DNA from: Membranipora membranacea
Lineage: Eukaryota > Bryozoa > Gymnolaemata > Cheilostomatida > Membraniporidae
Direction: 5' to 3'
Assembly (NCBI GenBank): GCA_914767715.1
Contig: OU612068.1
Coordinates: forward strand, 26,908,001 to 26,972,000
Length of the DNA: 64,000 nucleotides
Under the pieces are notes generated by a model that was not told the origin of the DNA, searched no databases, and saw only the letters and a list, made by a program, of their open reading frames with translations. Every line of letters starts with the position of its first letter. Positions within the stretch are counted from its first letter, which is position 1. Below are positions 44,696 to 56,600 of the stretch, in pieces. Made by a program: the position numbers and the translations under genes.

Positions 44696-47435
44696 TCATA
44701 AATCAGTTCGATGGATAGCTGGGTTGAGATATCGGTAGACTCGCTGTTTGAAAGCATATTTCTTCACATTCTTGTTGATTGTACCAACAACAGAACCTGT
44801 CCGGGTGTTGTGATTGTGCATATGGCTTGTGGAGACTTTGCTTTCATCAACAGCTGCTGAGCCTGCAATGATTTTGAAATACAATTTTAGATCGGAATTT
44901 TGTCGTCTATTTCAGCTAGAGTCTGCCAATCGAACTGAGACATGAGATCACTGATATGATCCGACTTCTTTTTGTGATAAGCCCATCTGAAAGCCTTCCG
45001 ATTAATCGCTTCCATAGTGTCGATGTGTTTCACCAAGTGAGGCGACCAGCTTTGAGAAGCGTATTCCAGTATAGGCCTACAAATACATTTATAGCAAATA
45101 GATCTGGATTTTGTACGAGCTTTTTTCAAATTTCTCATCAAAATATGAAGTATTTAATGGCTTTTTTACATATCTCCCTGATGTGTTTGTCGAAGGATAA
45201 TTGGTCATCTATATGTACACCAAGATATTTAATACTGGAGACTTGAGTCAGCTTGGAGTTGTTGAGCATGTAACTAGCTTGGGTTGAGTTATGTTTTTGA
45301 CGCTGTATTCTCATGTGCTCACACTTATCCACATTAAACTTCATCTGCCAGGTGTTAGCCCACTCAATTAGTCGATCAAGATCGCTCTGCATATGATCCA
45401 CATCCACCTGTGATTGTATTCAGTGAAAAGCTAAAGAGTCATCTGCAAATAGTCTAAGGTTACAAAAATGGACACAAAATGGCATGTCGTTGATATATAA
45501 TAAGAACAGGAGGGGCCCCAGAACACTGCTCTGGGGCACACCAGAGGTAACATGATGCAAAGAAGATTGGACCCCATTAACTGTCACTGTGAGTAGTCGG
45601 TTGGATAACCATTCAGGTATCCAGTTGCAGGTAGATCTACGGATTCCTATGGCTTTCATCTTGAGGAGAAGTTTTGGATGCGAGACGACATCAAAAGCCT
45701 TTGAGAAGTCAAGGACTGCTAGATCAACCGGGATGTTCTGATCATAGGCTTCCACAAGGTCTGTTATGGTTGTAAGAAGCTGGGTGTCGCAGCCATGTTG
45801 CTTTCTAAATCCATGCTGGCATTCTACAAGCAGATTGTTATTATCTAGGAAACTGTTTATGTCATGACATAGAATATGTTCTAGTATTTTAGATGTAATA
45901 CAGGTCATAGAGATTGGTCGGTAATTCAGCGGATTACTGCGAGAGCCTTTCTTGTGGATTGGAATGACATTTGCAAGCTTCCAGTCGTCAGGAACAGCGC
46001 CTGTATCAAGAGAATATTGGTAGATTGATGACAATGGTTTGTAGATAAAATTTGCCAGAAACTTAAGCAAGGCAGAGGAGAGTCCGTCAGGTCCCGCACC
46101 TTTAGTGCTATCAAGTGATTGGAGTTGCTTCAGCACTCCAATTGGCTGAATCTTAATACATGAAGACTGTTGAGCAGTACATGGGTTTTTGGGGGGCTGT
46201 CTACCATCATCGTCAGTAAAGACAGAGCTGAAAGCAGATGCAAAGCAATCAGCGATATCAGCGGCTGAGTCGGACAGGCAACCATCTATCTTCTTGATTG
46301 TATTGCTGTTTCCACGCCTGTTAGAAATGAACTTGAACAGGGGTTTACTGACTCCATTCTCGAGCTTGCTATAAATATGGTTGTTTATAAATGCATTGTA
46401 ATCATGGTTTATGAGTTTATCACAGAGTTTAGATTGTTTAGACGCTTTTTCTCTGTTCTCGGCAGTATTGTGTAGCTTACTTGTTTTATGCCATCGCTTC
46501 CTCCGATTTACTTCCCTCTCTGTTGACTTGGACATCCAAGGGTTCGGGGTGGGCTTTCTCCTTTTGCTTGGGATGTTTTTAAAAGCGGATTTGAGAATAC
46601 TGGATTTGAAGGTTTCCCAAACTGTGTTTACAGGGGCCCCAACTTTCACTTGCTGGCTAATTTCAGTTTCGATGTCATAGCAGTCAATCATTATCTCAGG
46701 GATTTTGGCCTTTTTGAAATTCCAAAATGGTGTAGTATTGTTGTTATTGATAGAGTGGGAGATGGGATGCTCAGAGAATAGGTCAAACAAAAGCACATGG
46801 TGATCAGAACAACTTGGCTCACTTATAGGGATGGAGAGGTCCAAGTTAGAGAGTACAAGGTGGAGGGTGTTTTCGTGTGTGTGTGTCGGAAAATCAACAA
46901 ACTGTTCGAGGTCACTGGCTTCTACAAAATTCAGAAATTATTCATGCATATTTGGGTTCAGGCGTCTTTTGAGTTGACCTTTCGACCAATCAATGTCTGG
47001 TAGGTTGAAGTCACCTACAATCAGTTGATTACATGAGGTTTGGTTACGATGCCAGTTAAGGAAATCATCTATTGAATTGATAGCTGGTCTCCGATAGTAC
47101 ACTGTAAAAGAGAAAGAAAACCCACCAATACTAAGGTCAAGTGACAGGATTTCACCTCTTTCTTCTGGTGTGATCTTATTAACTAGTATATTCGATGTTT
47201 CACTAACACCAATCAATACTCCTCCACCACGACCAGAAGTGTTAACACGATCTAGCCTGTAAAGGGTATAATTATCACAAATTTCTTTATCTAAAATGCT
47301 ACCAATTAGTTTAGTTTCTGTGAGGGCAAATAGGTGAGGTTTGTGATGGTCAAGAATTAACTCCAGTTGGTGCCTTTTCCCACTTATGCCGTTGCAGTTC
47401 CAGACCAATATACTGACAGGATGCTTAGTATCCAT
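44696..47435 (-). pseudogene. LINE ORF2: endonuclease-reverse transcriptase, disrupted
   Basis: APE-type endonuclease signatures are in order: 'WNCNGIS', 'LTETKL', 'GRGGGVLIGV', 'GDFNLPDIDW' and 'SDHH'. RT signatures follow: 'QHGFRKQHGCDTQLL', 'DFSKAFDVVSHPKLL', 'GVPQSSVLGPLLFLLYIND' and the catalytic 'FADDS'. Disruptions: in-frame TAA at 46938-46940 (between endonuclease halves), in-frame TGA at 45420-45422 (just after FADDS), a frameshift near 45138 and another near 44885. The frame resumes after each stop, so the damage is light and fairly recent. Motif order fits the CR1/Jockey group. Confidence 0.85.
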
Positions 47436-47480
47436 CGTGCTTGTTAAAGTTAGACCTGTAAGAGAGAGTACGAAATTAGT

Positions 47481-48581
47481 TTAGTGTTCCCTAGACGAGG
47501 ACTGGTCTGTGTTGACAGTAGAGTCAATAGTCTTGCCACTTTCATCTACAACAATCCATGCTTCAGTGCCTTTCTCTGAACACTGGAGCTGGCCACTGCG
47601 TAACCTGTATTTGTTGTCTTTGAACATATCTGAGAGGTTGTTTCGTATACAACGAAGTTTGTACTCCTTCTCTTGCTCTTCTTTTGTTAGATCGGGGGTT
47701 GCAAACATCCGGTCTCTGTCACTCCACCTGTTAAAATACCTTAGGAAGTCTATCTTCATTATCTCTGTGTGAAATTGTATTTTCACCGGCCGTGGTTTGT
47801 TCTGTGGTCTGTTCAATTTCTGTACACCTAGCCTGGAAACCCTAGTAATAGAGTTTGGTAGAAAACCTAAACCATGCATAATGTCAGAGACTTCTTTATG
47901 GGTGTTGACCTCTTCAGCAAGACCATGCAAGATAGCAGACTGATTACGCTCAAGTTTCTGTCTTTCGAGTGACTCACGTTTTGCTCTTTGATCTAACCTT
48001 TCAGCGATAACCTTCAACTCAGCGTTGTTGGTGTTCGATTCACCAGTCACCTGAGCAAAAGTTTTGGTTAGCTTATGGCTGTCAGTCACTAGTCTACTCA
48101 AGTTTTCTATCTTGTCATCAATTTGTTCAAGTCTTGTTTTCACCTCTGGGCCAAAGAAATATTCTGGTAATTTTGGAAAGCACCTGTGGCAGTACCATAC
48201 AAGTCCAGTTCTACTAGTTATCTTAGTCAGTTCAGTCATGGTCAGTACATCAGCCCACTCGGGTAGACAATAGGTATGGGCAGAATATTGACAGATATTA
48301 CATTTTAGTGATGGTTTTGTTTTGGTTACAGCTTTCAGGCATTTTAAGCAGGTGTTTGGATTGGCAGGTTGACCAGGGGTTGGTGAATTTCGGATTTGAT
48401 TGCCTCTAGGGCTAGAAGCAGGGGTTTCAGACATTCTTGAATCCCGGTTGTCACCTGAAGCCAGGTTTGCAACCAGCCTCCCACCAGCGCAGTCACCCAA
48501 CTTGGAGTCCACAGAAGTGGACAGACAACTACCCGCCCCAAAACCCAGGCCCACAGTAACAGAGCAGAACTGGGGTCCCAC
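47481..48581 (-). CDS. LINE ORF1 protein (PHD-like zinc finger, L1-like RNA-binding region)
   Basis: Open for 366 codons. An N-terminal cysteine-rich PHD/RING-like finger spans residues ~78-134: 'CLKC', 'CNIC', 'AHTYC', 'WYCHRCF'. A short coiled region follows (~140-200), then a basic segment and an RRM/transposase-22-like stretch ('HGLAEEVNTHKEVSDIM' through 'YRLRSGQLQCSEKG'). Such ORF1 proteins bind the element's RNA as nucleic-acid chaperones. An internal Met at residue 50 (start of 'MSETPASSPRG') is a plausible real start, because upstream residues are low in similarity to known ORF1 types. This frame is intact, unlike ORF2. Confidence 0.75.
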   Translation of the reverse strand: MGPQFCSVTVGLGFGAGSCLSTSVDSKLGDCAGGRLVANLASGDNRDSRMSETPASSPRGNQIRNSPTPGQPANPNTCLKCLKAVTKTKPSLKCNICQYSAHTYCLPEWADVLTMTELTKITSRTGLVWYCHRCFPKLPEYFFGPEVKTRLEQIDDKIENLSRLVTDSHKLTKTFAQVTGESNTNNAELKVIAERLDQRAKRESLERQKLERNQSAILHGLAEEVNTHKEVSDIMHGLGFLPNSITRVSRLGVQKLNRPQNKPRPVKIQFHTEIMKIDFLRYFNRWSDRDRMFATPDLTKEEQEKEYKLRCIRNNLSDMFKDNKYRLRSGQLQCSEKGTEAWIVVDESGKTIDSTVNTDQSSSREH

Positions 48582-48600
48582 AGGGCTCTGGAGACAAATA

Positions 48601-49475
48601 CAGTGTTTTGTTAGTAGTAAATAGGTAGTGGTGTACTTACTGACAGTGCTAGGAAGTAATACAAACGTTAGTGATTTGGATTATCCACTAGAGGGGTTTC
48701 CCATTGGAAGTTGCAGGTAGCCTCCACTTTACCCAGGAATCTCACCAGAGCACCTCGGTTAAGGCTGCTAATATGCAGCTTAGTTTGTTGAGAAGGCTTC
48801 AATACAGCTTTTTTGGTAGTTTCTGGTACTGGATGATCGGTATAACGGCAGGATTTCTCAGATAAAGATTAGAATTCAGGAGGACAAGATTTTCTAAGCG
48901 TCCATCTTGACCTTGACCTCTCGCAGATGCACCCATCCTCCAAAATAAAATGATTAGTATGCTGATGACAAATGAGGGTGTAGCCAATTCATTTGCAATG
49001 GAAATTTATTGAATTAAAGTTTGAAATTCATTTTGCAAGATCATTTTAGGAAGATCAATGTGTACTGTTTGGCTAATGAAAATTAGACCAGAAATGTGTG
49101 AAAAATGCAATGGTCTTACATATGGGGCCACTGAAAAATTCTGACAACGAATTTTCAACCCACAGTCACAAATATAGAAGAGAAGAAGCATACCATCATT
49201 TTGAGTGGTCTGGTTAAAGAATTGAAAGAACCTGAAGCAGGCCTATTGAGGTGACAAGTCAACATAGTTTGCATGTAAAGCAATGGGGCAATAAATAGAG
49301 GTGTTGGACCTCCTTAAATTTGAGAGTACTATGGAATTTATAGTTTTAGTGACGTAATATTTATGGTACACCTATGCCATTAAAATCTCCATAATTTCTT
49401 ACATAGGAATCAATCAAAACAAGGTATATACTCTTTTTTTTCTGCAGACCTGAAAGATAATTGGCTTCTGACAAT
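48601..49475. other. spacer between LINE and foldback MITE
   Basis: No coding region or recognisable repeat seen. The first part may be LINE 5' sequence. Confidence 0.4.
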
Positions 49476-49984
49476 AGACAGTTTTCTGAGCTCTTATTTA
49501 TGCCTCAATTCGGAGTTGTCCTTTCTCCAGTTTGGTACGTAAAATCACGCTGCATAGGAAAAACCTGCTGAAAGAGGGTTATATTGAAAACCTCTAATTT
49601 TAGGATAAAAATGATTTTTGATTCAGAGTCTGCACCATTGAAAACCCTGGGAGACAGATTTTCCAAATCATTGGAGGCTTGAATGTTGATACATCTTAAT
49701 TTTAGTGACGAAACTCATGAAAGATTCTGCCAAATTGTCCGCAAAACCGGCAGAAAATGCTCTAATTGACTATCCAAATACTAAAATTATTTCCCAAACT
49801 ATGTCCGTATGAGTTTTCAATGTTGCAGATTCTGAATCAAAAATAATTTGTTTCCTACTATAAGCGGTTTTCAAGATAACCCTCTTTTCAGCACGTTTTT
49901 CCTATGCGGCATGTGTTAAAAGTACCAAACTGGAGAGAGCACAACTCCAAATTGAGGCCTAAATCAGAGCTCAGAAAACTGTCT
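49476..49984. mobile_element. 509-bp foldback MITE (second copy)
   Basis: Same long inverted arms and ends as at 22930-23409, but in the opposite orientation, judged from the unique centre ('TTAGTATTTGGATAG' there, its complement here). TA flanks both sides of GACAG and CTGTC here, supporting a TA target. It directly abuts the RT fragment that follows. Confidence 0.8.
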
Positions 49985-50640
49985 ATAGACTATTCAGCCT
50001 GACATGCATCATCAGCAAACTGCTAGAGCACGTCATCACTAGCCACATTATGAAGGTCGTTGAAGGAGACCGGACAGTCACCCTTCAAGGAACCTCTTCT
50101 GAGACTTGTGCAGTGACCTTGGGCGTGTCCCATGGCTCCGTACTCGGACCTGCCCTCTTCCTGTTGTACATCAACAACCTGCCATCTGTAGTCAAGTCCC
50201 GTGTGAGATCGTTCGCTGATTATACTTATCATCTATTATATATTTATCATCTACACCACTGCAGATCGATCAACTCAGCTCATCAAGGACTTGAAGAACC
50301 TGGAGGCATGAGAATAAGAAGCTAGGATGGAGTTCCACCCAGCCAAATGTGAGATGTAAGATTCAGCCGAAAGAGAAACAGGACAACTCTACCGCCATAC
50401 AGGGTGCATAACCAGATTATCCCAGTGACCAAGACCATCAAATACCTGGGAGTGCATATCGAGGATGACCTCAAATGACGGACACATACAGACTACATAA
50501 CCAATAAAGCATCAACTACGGCTTCGTCAGGAGAACCATTCCCCCTCAATCTACACAGCTCAGACGTAGAGCCTACAGACAGCCAATACGCCCGTGCTAG
50601 AGTATGCCTTGTGCTCCTGGATATGTTATATTGCGAGGCA
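49985..50640 (+). pseudogene. second decayed reverse-transcriptase fragment
   Basis: Pieces in one frame then others: 'SLTCIISKLLEHVITSHIM' region, 'VTLGVSHGSVLGPALFLLYI', 'NNLPSVVKSRVRSFADYT' (the FADD motif altered to FADY), then C-terminal pieces with stops. The family differs from the LINE at 44690-48600 but resembles the fragment at 2390-3060. It ends about 50 bp before the first visible exon of gene B. Confidence 0.7.
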
Positions 50641-50693
50641 CCTTTTACTAGCTTGTGTGAACACATTTCTAAATAATGCGTTAATTTTGACAG

Positions 50694-53600
50694 GCTTCGG
50701 TACGGTATCAGATTAAATCAAGTGTACTAACAACTGATTCTGAAGCTGCAGGCTTGGGAGAGAGTCAGTCTGCACCAGATCTTACTGATGAAGATGGAAA
50801 CAACCGACAATATGTAAGTAGCCTGAATAATTGCTGAGTATATTCTTATTACGGTGACACAGTGATGTTAAAAATTTCCAGGTGGTGGGTTAGCTAAAAC
50901 ATGAAGCCAAATCATTTATTGTCATAGAAGTAAATTAAACGTTGATAAGACAAGATGAGCAACCTGGTAGATGGCTCGTTGGTCCCAACCACACTCAAAA
51001 CTACCCAATCTGCTGTAATCACAACTCCAACTCCCGTGCCTTGTAAAACAGTGCTGATAGCAACAGTCACTAAATGTGGGCTCAGAGTAGCCTTTCACTG
51101 TAATCCAACAAAAATATTGCAAAATATTATGGCATATATGGATGGAAATTCGGTGCTATAAGAGTTACTAAGCCTTAGTGATTTCTAAATTACAGATAAA
51201 TCATATGAAATTCCTCACATGTGAAATCAGACACTTGCAGTCATCTTAACACATTGTAACATGGAAAGTGTTGAAAAAGTATTGTAAATTACAAATTTTA
51301 CAAAATTGCAATTATTACAAATTTACAATAGTATTTTATGATTTCACTACCATCTCTCAGCAACTGACAAGCATTCTTATTCAAATATTAATATCAGTAA
51401 GTACCTGAGATATGAACTGGTACCACCTTACACTTGTCTCTATCAGTATTTCATAGCCAAACAACCTGGTGAAGGATTTAAACAGTTAATCAAACATTGT
51501 TATCTTTCTATTACAAAGACCTATCTCACTCTTATCACCATTCTGCCTACAGGATTGTCTTCTGAAGTAGACTATCTCTGCAGCTTAGGCATTTGCTGAC
51601 ATTCCGCCAGCGTAAGTCTTGCCGATGCAATGCTTCGCCAATAACAACTCGCCAATCATTGCAATCAGCATCCCTTGAGGTGTCCGTAACGAATGCTACT
51701 ATGGCACTACAAAATGAACATGATTGGATATTTCTCCATTTTCATGACAAATATTAAATTTTACACATATTACAAATCCTATTCAATATTTCAATCTGTT
51801 CCAGAAAGACAACTATCCGAACGGTCGCTCAGACTTATAAAACCTCACTGTTATAGGGATCCTCGGCAAAGCTCGCTCCAGATGTCTGATGCTATTGAAT
51901 GAGAAATCCTTGGCTGAGTTGAAGTGGGCATAACATATGGCATAACACATAGACTTATAGAGATTTCTCTATAAGTCTATGGCATAACATAATTAACCAT
52001 TATTTAAACAACACTAGTTGAAGATGACTATAAGAAGTGAGTGAATTTCAATGAGTCTGCAAACTTTGCTGAAAAAAGATAAGAACATTTCGCTACTCAA
52101 CGCAGGCGCCCCAGCTAGTGACACCAATTCAATTTGGACACTAGATTACATACACTTCAAGCAAACCACCACATATGTGTCAACTGTCCCGGATCTCACG
52201 GGATTGTCCAGGGATTATGCTCATTGTCCCTCAAGCACTTAATGTCCCTCAAATGTCCAGGGAAATGATTTATGTATGCTTAAAAATTGGTCATGTATGT
52301 TAGAATAGCTGTTATTATGTTTATTCAATTGCCCTGGCAACAGCAATGGACATGACACTATTTTGACATTGATGATACATTGTTTTACTATGATGTGTAT
52401 GTCTATTGTTTGTAAGTGTAGTGTAGCCCTAATTCAATCTGTTAGAGACTGTGATAAAAGATAAGATAAGAGTGGTTACTAGCCAATGAACTTCATTGTT
52501 CATTGTTCATCGTTCATTGTTCATTGTTCATTGTTCATTGTTCATTGTTCATTGTTCATTGTTCATTGTTCATTGTTCATTGTTCATTGTTCATTGTTCA
52601 TTGTTCATTGTTCATTGTACTAGCTAAGTCCCACTTCTAAAGAAATGATTTTGATAATACTAAAATCTCTTCACAAGTTTTTTCTTTAGTTATGGAAATA
52701 TAAAATTCACACTCTGCACATTTTTGTCCAATTCTTCTCATCTCATCAAAGAAAGACAATACCATAACCTAAAGCAAAGAGGTCATGCAAATACTTAGAT
52801 GCATGGAATACCACTTACCCTTTTCTAAAGAAAAGTGTGCAGGGGATGGGCTATGCCCATTGTACTTACTACTGTAAAAGTGACATTAATATAACTGGTG
52901 GTGGATCTTATGATGTGTTCAGACACACACTTGGCAAGAAACATAAGGAGATGGCCAAGACTGTACAGACCAGTAAATAATAATTACATTACAACAGCCA
53001 TATCTATTGAATCGGTTTACTCATTTGTCTGTACGATTGTGTGGGACATTCTCTGTCATATCCATGTATCTATATTCAGAGTAAGCTTAATAGCAAAAAA
53101 TGCCTGGATTTTGGTCTTTTTTGCTTTGTAATTGCTCTAAAGCTTCGGCGGCCGGGGCGCTGCCCCAGACCCCGCCAGTTGGCCTAGGCGGCCCCCTGGA
53201 CCCCCCCCCCCCCCTGGCCTGGTTTGTCCCTCAAAAATATTAGCCCATGTTGACAGGTATGAACCACCAGTGTGTTGAGAAACTAAAAAATTCAATAATG
53301 AATTTGAATAAATTATATTGGATAATTGATTGATTGATGATTGATGAGTACTTTATTATCATCTAAATACATTGCTGGCTAGTGCAGTGTTATGGGGTAT
53401 GGTTCTTGTTCTGCGAGGTCTGCATGGCTCAGGAAGCAGGTGTTTAAGCATGTCTTGTTTCTTCTGGCAGTATATGACACATATCATCTGGTGTTGGTCG
53501 CATAGTTTTTCAATGTCAGTAGTCTTACACGTTTTGTCATTGCTTTCACAGCATGGGTAGATGATTCTGAGTGCGAACCCAGGGCCACTCGTTGGGCAGC

Positions 53601-56600
53601 CAGTAAGGCCACATCATATCCCAATTGTACCTTGTACCGATGAGATGCTCGCTGAAACACTCCTATCAATTTCATTGAGTCTAAAACCTTCTCAATATCA
53701 ACACCTATGATTAATTCGGTTATATAATCCTGTGTATTATACTATGCTCTGAATCATCAATATTCTGTCATCTGTGTGGAGACTGGTTCTCATGTTGGTT
53801 TGGCCCACAAATACTGACTGTCTACTGACTGTTCTTTCTGCCTCATTTATAGGTGTTGGGATGATGCAATCAAGATGTTGCAATTGGTTAGCGTGCAGAA
53901 GTTGTGGGATCAAGTCCCACTGGTGGAGCTTTCAAGGTTGAGCGTTCCAGTCCCAGCGCCCTTGGGTGGATCTCTCTCCTCCAAGCAAGAATACAATCGA
54001 GTGGGTCTTGTGTGTAGGTATTCCATTGTATTTAATGTCGTTGTATCTAATCCCATCCTTTCTTTCCTTAAATGTCTTATGACATAGGCTGCTGTTATTT
54101 TTCCATAATTTTTCATAGACTGTTTTGGATAACTTTATATTTTAGGGTCTTATTGACAATACCATGGTTAGGCGTTAATAACTTAGATCTCAGATCTGAT
54201 TTGAGTTTGTGCTGCTGAGATCTAGTATGTTCTTATGTAGCTTGTTCTTCATTCATCAATGCTCCATAAAGTGATAAAGGGGAGGATACATTTAATCATC
54301 GCAATGTTTAAATTCTTTATCGTCTCAGTCTCAACGTTGTGAGCTTTAGGAAATTGGAATACCCAGAAACTGGTAAAACCGTTGTATTACATCAGAAGCT
54401 GGCATCACTATAATATTGGCTTTAGGAAACTGGAATTGCCAGTTTTATTTTGATGCCAGTTTCTTGTGGAACACAAAGGTAATACCAGCTACCTGTGGAA
54501 TACGAGATTAAAACCAGTTTTGATTGTTCAAACTGGATTGAATTGTGCATGTACTTTGGATCAAGCAAAATTATCGGTTTACCGTACACCGTACCAATCT
54601 TTGTTAACCAAAATACGTCAGTTTCTATTTTGAAAGCTATAATCCCTAGCTCATAGAGGAATGCATTCAGTACCCTTATCATGATCACGGTTATACAGAG
54701 TGATATACTGCCAAAGAGGCAGGTATAAGAGACAAGTATCTGCTTTGGGCTTCTCATTTTTGCAAACTGAAACAGTAGATCACACTTTCTATCGTAGCTA
54801 TTTTCCTGCTATAGCAATATAAGTCTCTGGGAATCATTCCATACTACATTGCTGTTACAGATGATTACATGGTGTATTTGAGATATACTTGTGTATTCAG
54901 ATCATTGGTGTGCCGATGAACAGTACAGCAATGGAGGCGGATACACTGGAATCTGCAGAAGCTGATGAAATATCAACACGGAGTAAGTGCAACCCTACCG
55001 ATGGGCCAAAATTGTCACCGGTGTTTTAGAATGATAGGGGTTGCAGCTTTGTAAGCGGATATCAATTATTTTGCTGCTTTCTTGCACAGTTGATACAAAA
55101 AGTGACCTAATTAATTGTACCTATACACTAGGGTGAAAAGGTGGTTTACCACTTTCACCATAATCTTTTAATCTGGTGGCAACTCCCTCGATCTATCACT
55201 TTTTCAAAATCACCATTTTGAAAATTGGTCCGATTGTGCTTTGTGATAGGATCGAAGTAGTGATCAAAACATGAAATTTTTTCAAAACTTGCAAAACATG
55301 GAAGGGTGTGTCAGAATTTTTTTTCATGTGCATGCTTTCATCAATAGCCAAAGTCAGCTGAAACCGGTTGCTATAGACCCATACATAAGCCTAAAAAAAC
55401 TATCATTATTGAAGAGAAACTACCCTCTCGATTTTGCTGCATAGAAAACATGAGTGAATGAGTGAATTCAAGTGAGTTAAAAATATGATGTTATTATCCG
55501 ATCCCTCAAAATGTAAAATAGGCACGAAAAAGAAAATGCTCAGTGGTGATGCATGTTTTTTGCAGCTCAATTTATCAATAAGTCAGGTCATTATGCCCAA
55601 ATATTTATTACTTCTCTCCCCTTCTTGCTAACATCCATTTTATCGTCAATAAAAAGTACATTTTTCAATCTTGTATGTCGCTTGTCAAATTATTGCAGAG
55701 ATAGAAGTTTATGAGTTTCCTGCAGATATTTTGGTATCTGAGCTGTTTGATTACTTCACTGAAGAATATGATGCGCAGTGCATGTCAACTGAGGAGGAAG
55801 TCCGGGAGGGCTTTCAAGCCGAAAAATTCTTTACACTTGAGTTTAAGCTGTCAGGTAAGCTCTGTCTCTGTCGTATGAAATATACATAGTGCGTCAGAAG
55901 CCAAATGTAATCGGTACTTGGCTATAAACCTCCATTATCGAAAGGACTATGCCAAATATTGTTACTGCCTTTACTTTAGATTTAATTGTTTTCTTTCACA
56001 GATTCTGAGAAAATGTTGGAGAAGCCAGATCAGTACCTTGAGGATGGTGATGAGGACTCCTTAATCAGACTGAGACCCGCTATAGTCAAACAGATACGAG
56101 CTGTTCTCTTCCACAGTGATGTTGATATGAACTCGCGTATGCTCAAAAAATCTCTGAAAGAATATAAGATTGAATCATGTGACAAGTTTGGAGATGGCAA
56201 ATCAGATTTTGTGGTCGTCTTTGAGAATGCTGAAGGTGATTATTACTTGGTTCCCTCCAAAGGCAGATTATTGGCTTTCATATAGTGACTAAATAATTGA
56301 TAGTTGGTTGCACAGTGCTGACACTAGACAATGTGTTGGTTCTGATTATACTGACACTACACTACACTGCAATTGAATTTTGTAAATCTAAAGATAAACT
56401 TTTCCATAATTGAAATTTCTTTCCACAATATTCATTACATTTCTATGATCATTGGGTTCACCCTGAGTGGTCACCTCACAGCTCGCCCTAGAAGAAGGGC
56501 TGCTGCATCAATATACAATATGAAGTAAAGCGTCACCTGATGATAGATTGATTTTTGTCTTTGTTTGAAAGATGCTGAGCTTATTGTTGAAAATGGACCG

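Larger units (their letters stand above)
44690..48600 (-). mobile_element. CR1/Jockey-type LINE, nearly full length, inactive
   Basis: The minus-strand element has ORF1 (47481-48581) then ORF2 (about 44696-47435): endonuclease, reverse transcriptase and C-terminal segment in the normal order. ORF2 has two in-frame stops and two frameshifts, so it is not autonomous. The 3' untranslated part may extend to about 44270. No target duplication was identified. It lies between the CXC gene and gene B. Confidence 0.88.
50814..54900. other. intron 1 of gene B, 4.1 kb, repeat-rich
   Basis: Contains a 34-bp palindromic insertion (51948-51981), a heptanucleotide microsatellite (52494-52618), a GC-rich block (about 53145-53222, with a 14-base C-run) and an unassigned minus-strand open frame (53359-53613). 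It is far longer than other introns of A or B, so insertions expanded it. Confidence 0.6.

Noticed and set aside
48064-48624. Plus-strand open frames over the LINE
   Set aside because: They are antisense shadows of the ORF1 reading frame.
52494-52618. CRISPR-like array
   Set aside because: The repeats are contiguous 7-bp units with no spacers, and the DNA is animal.
53145-53222. GC-rich block as a CpG-island promoter
   Set aside because: It is under 80 bp, is dominated by a C-run and repeated GGCGG/CCCC motifs, and has no transcript start context.
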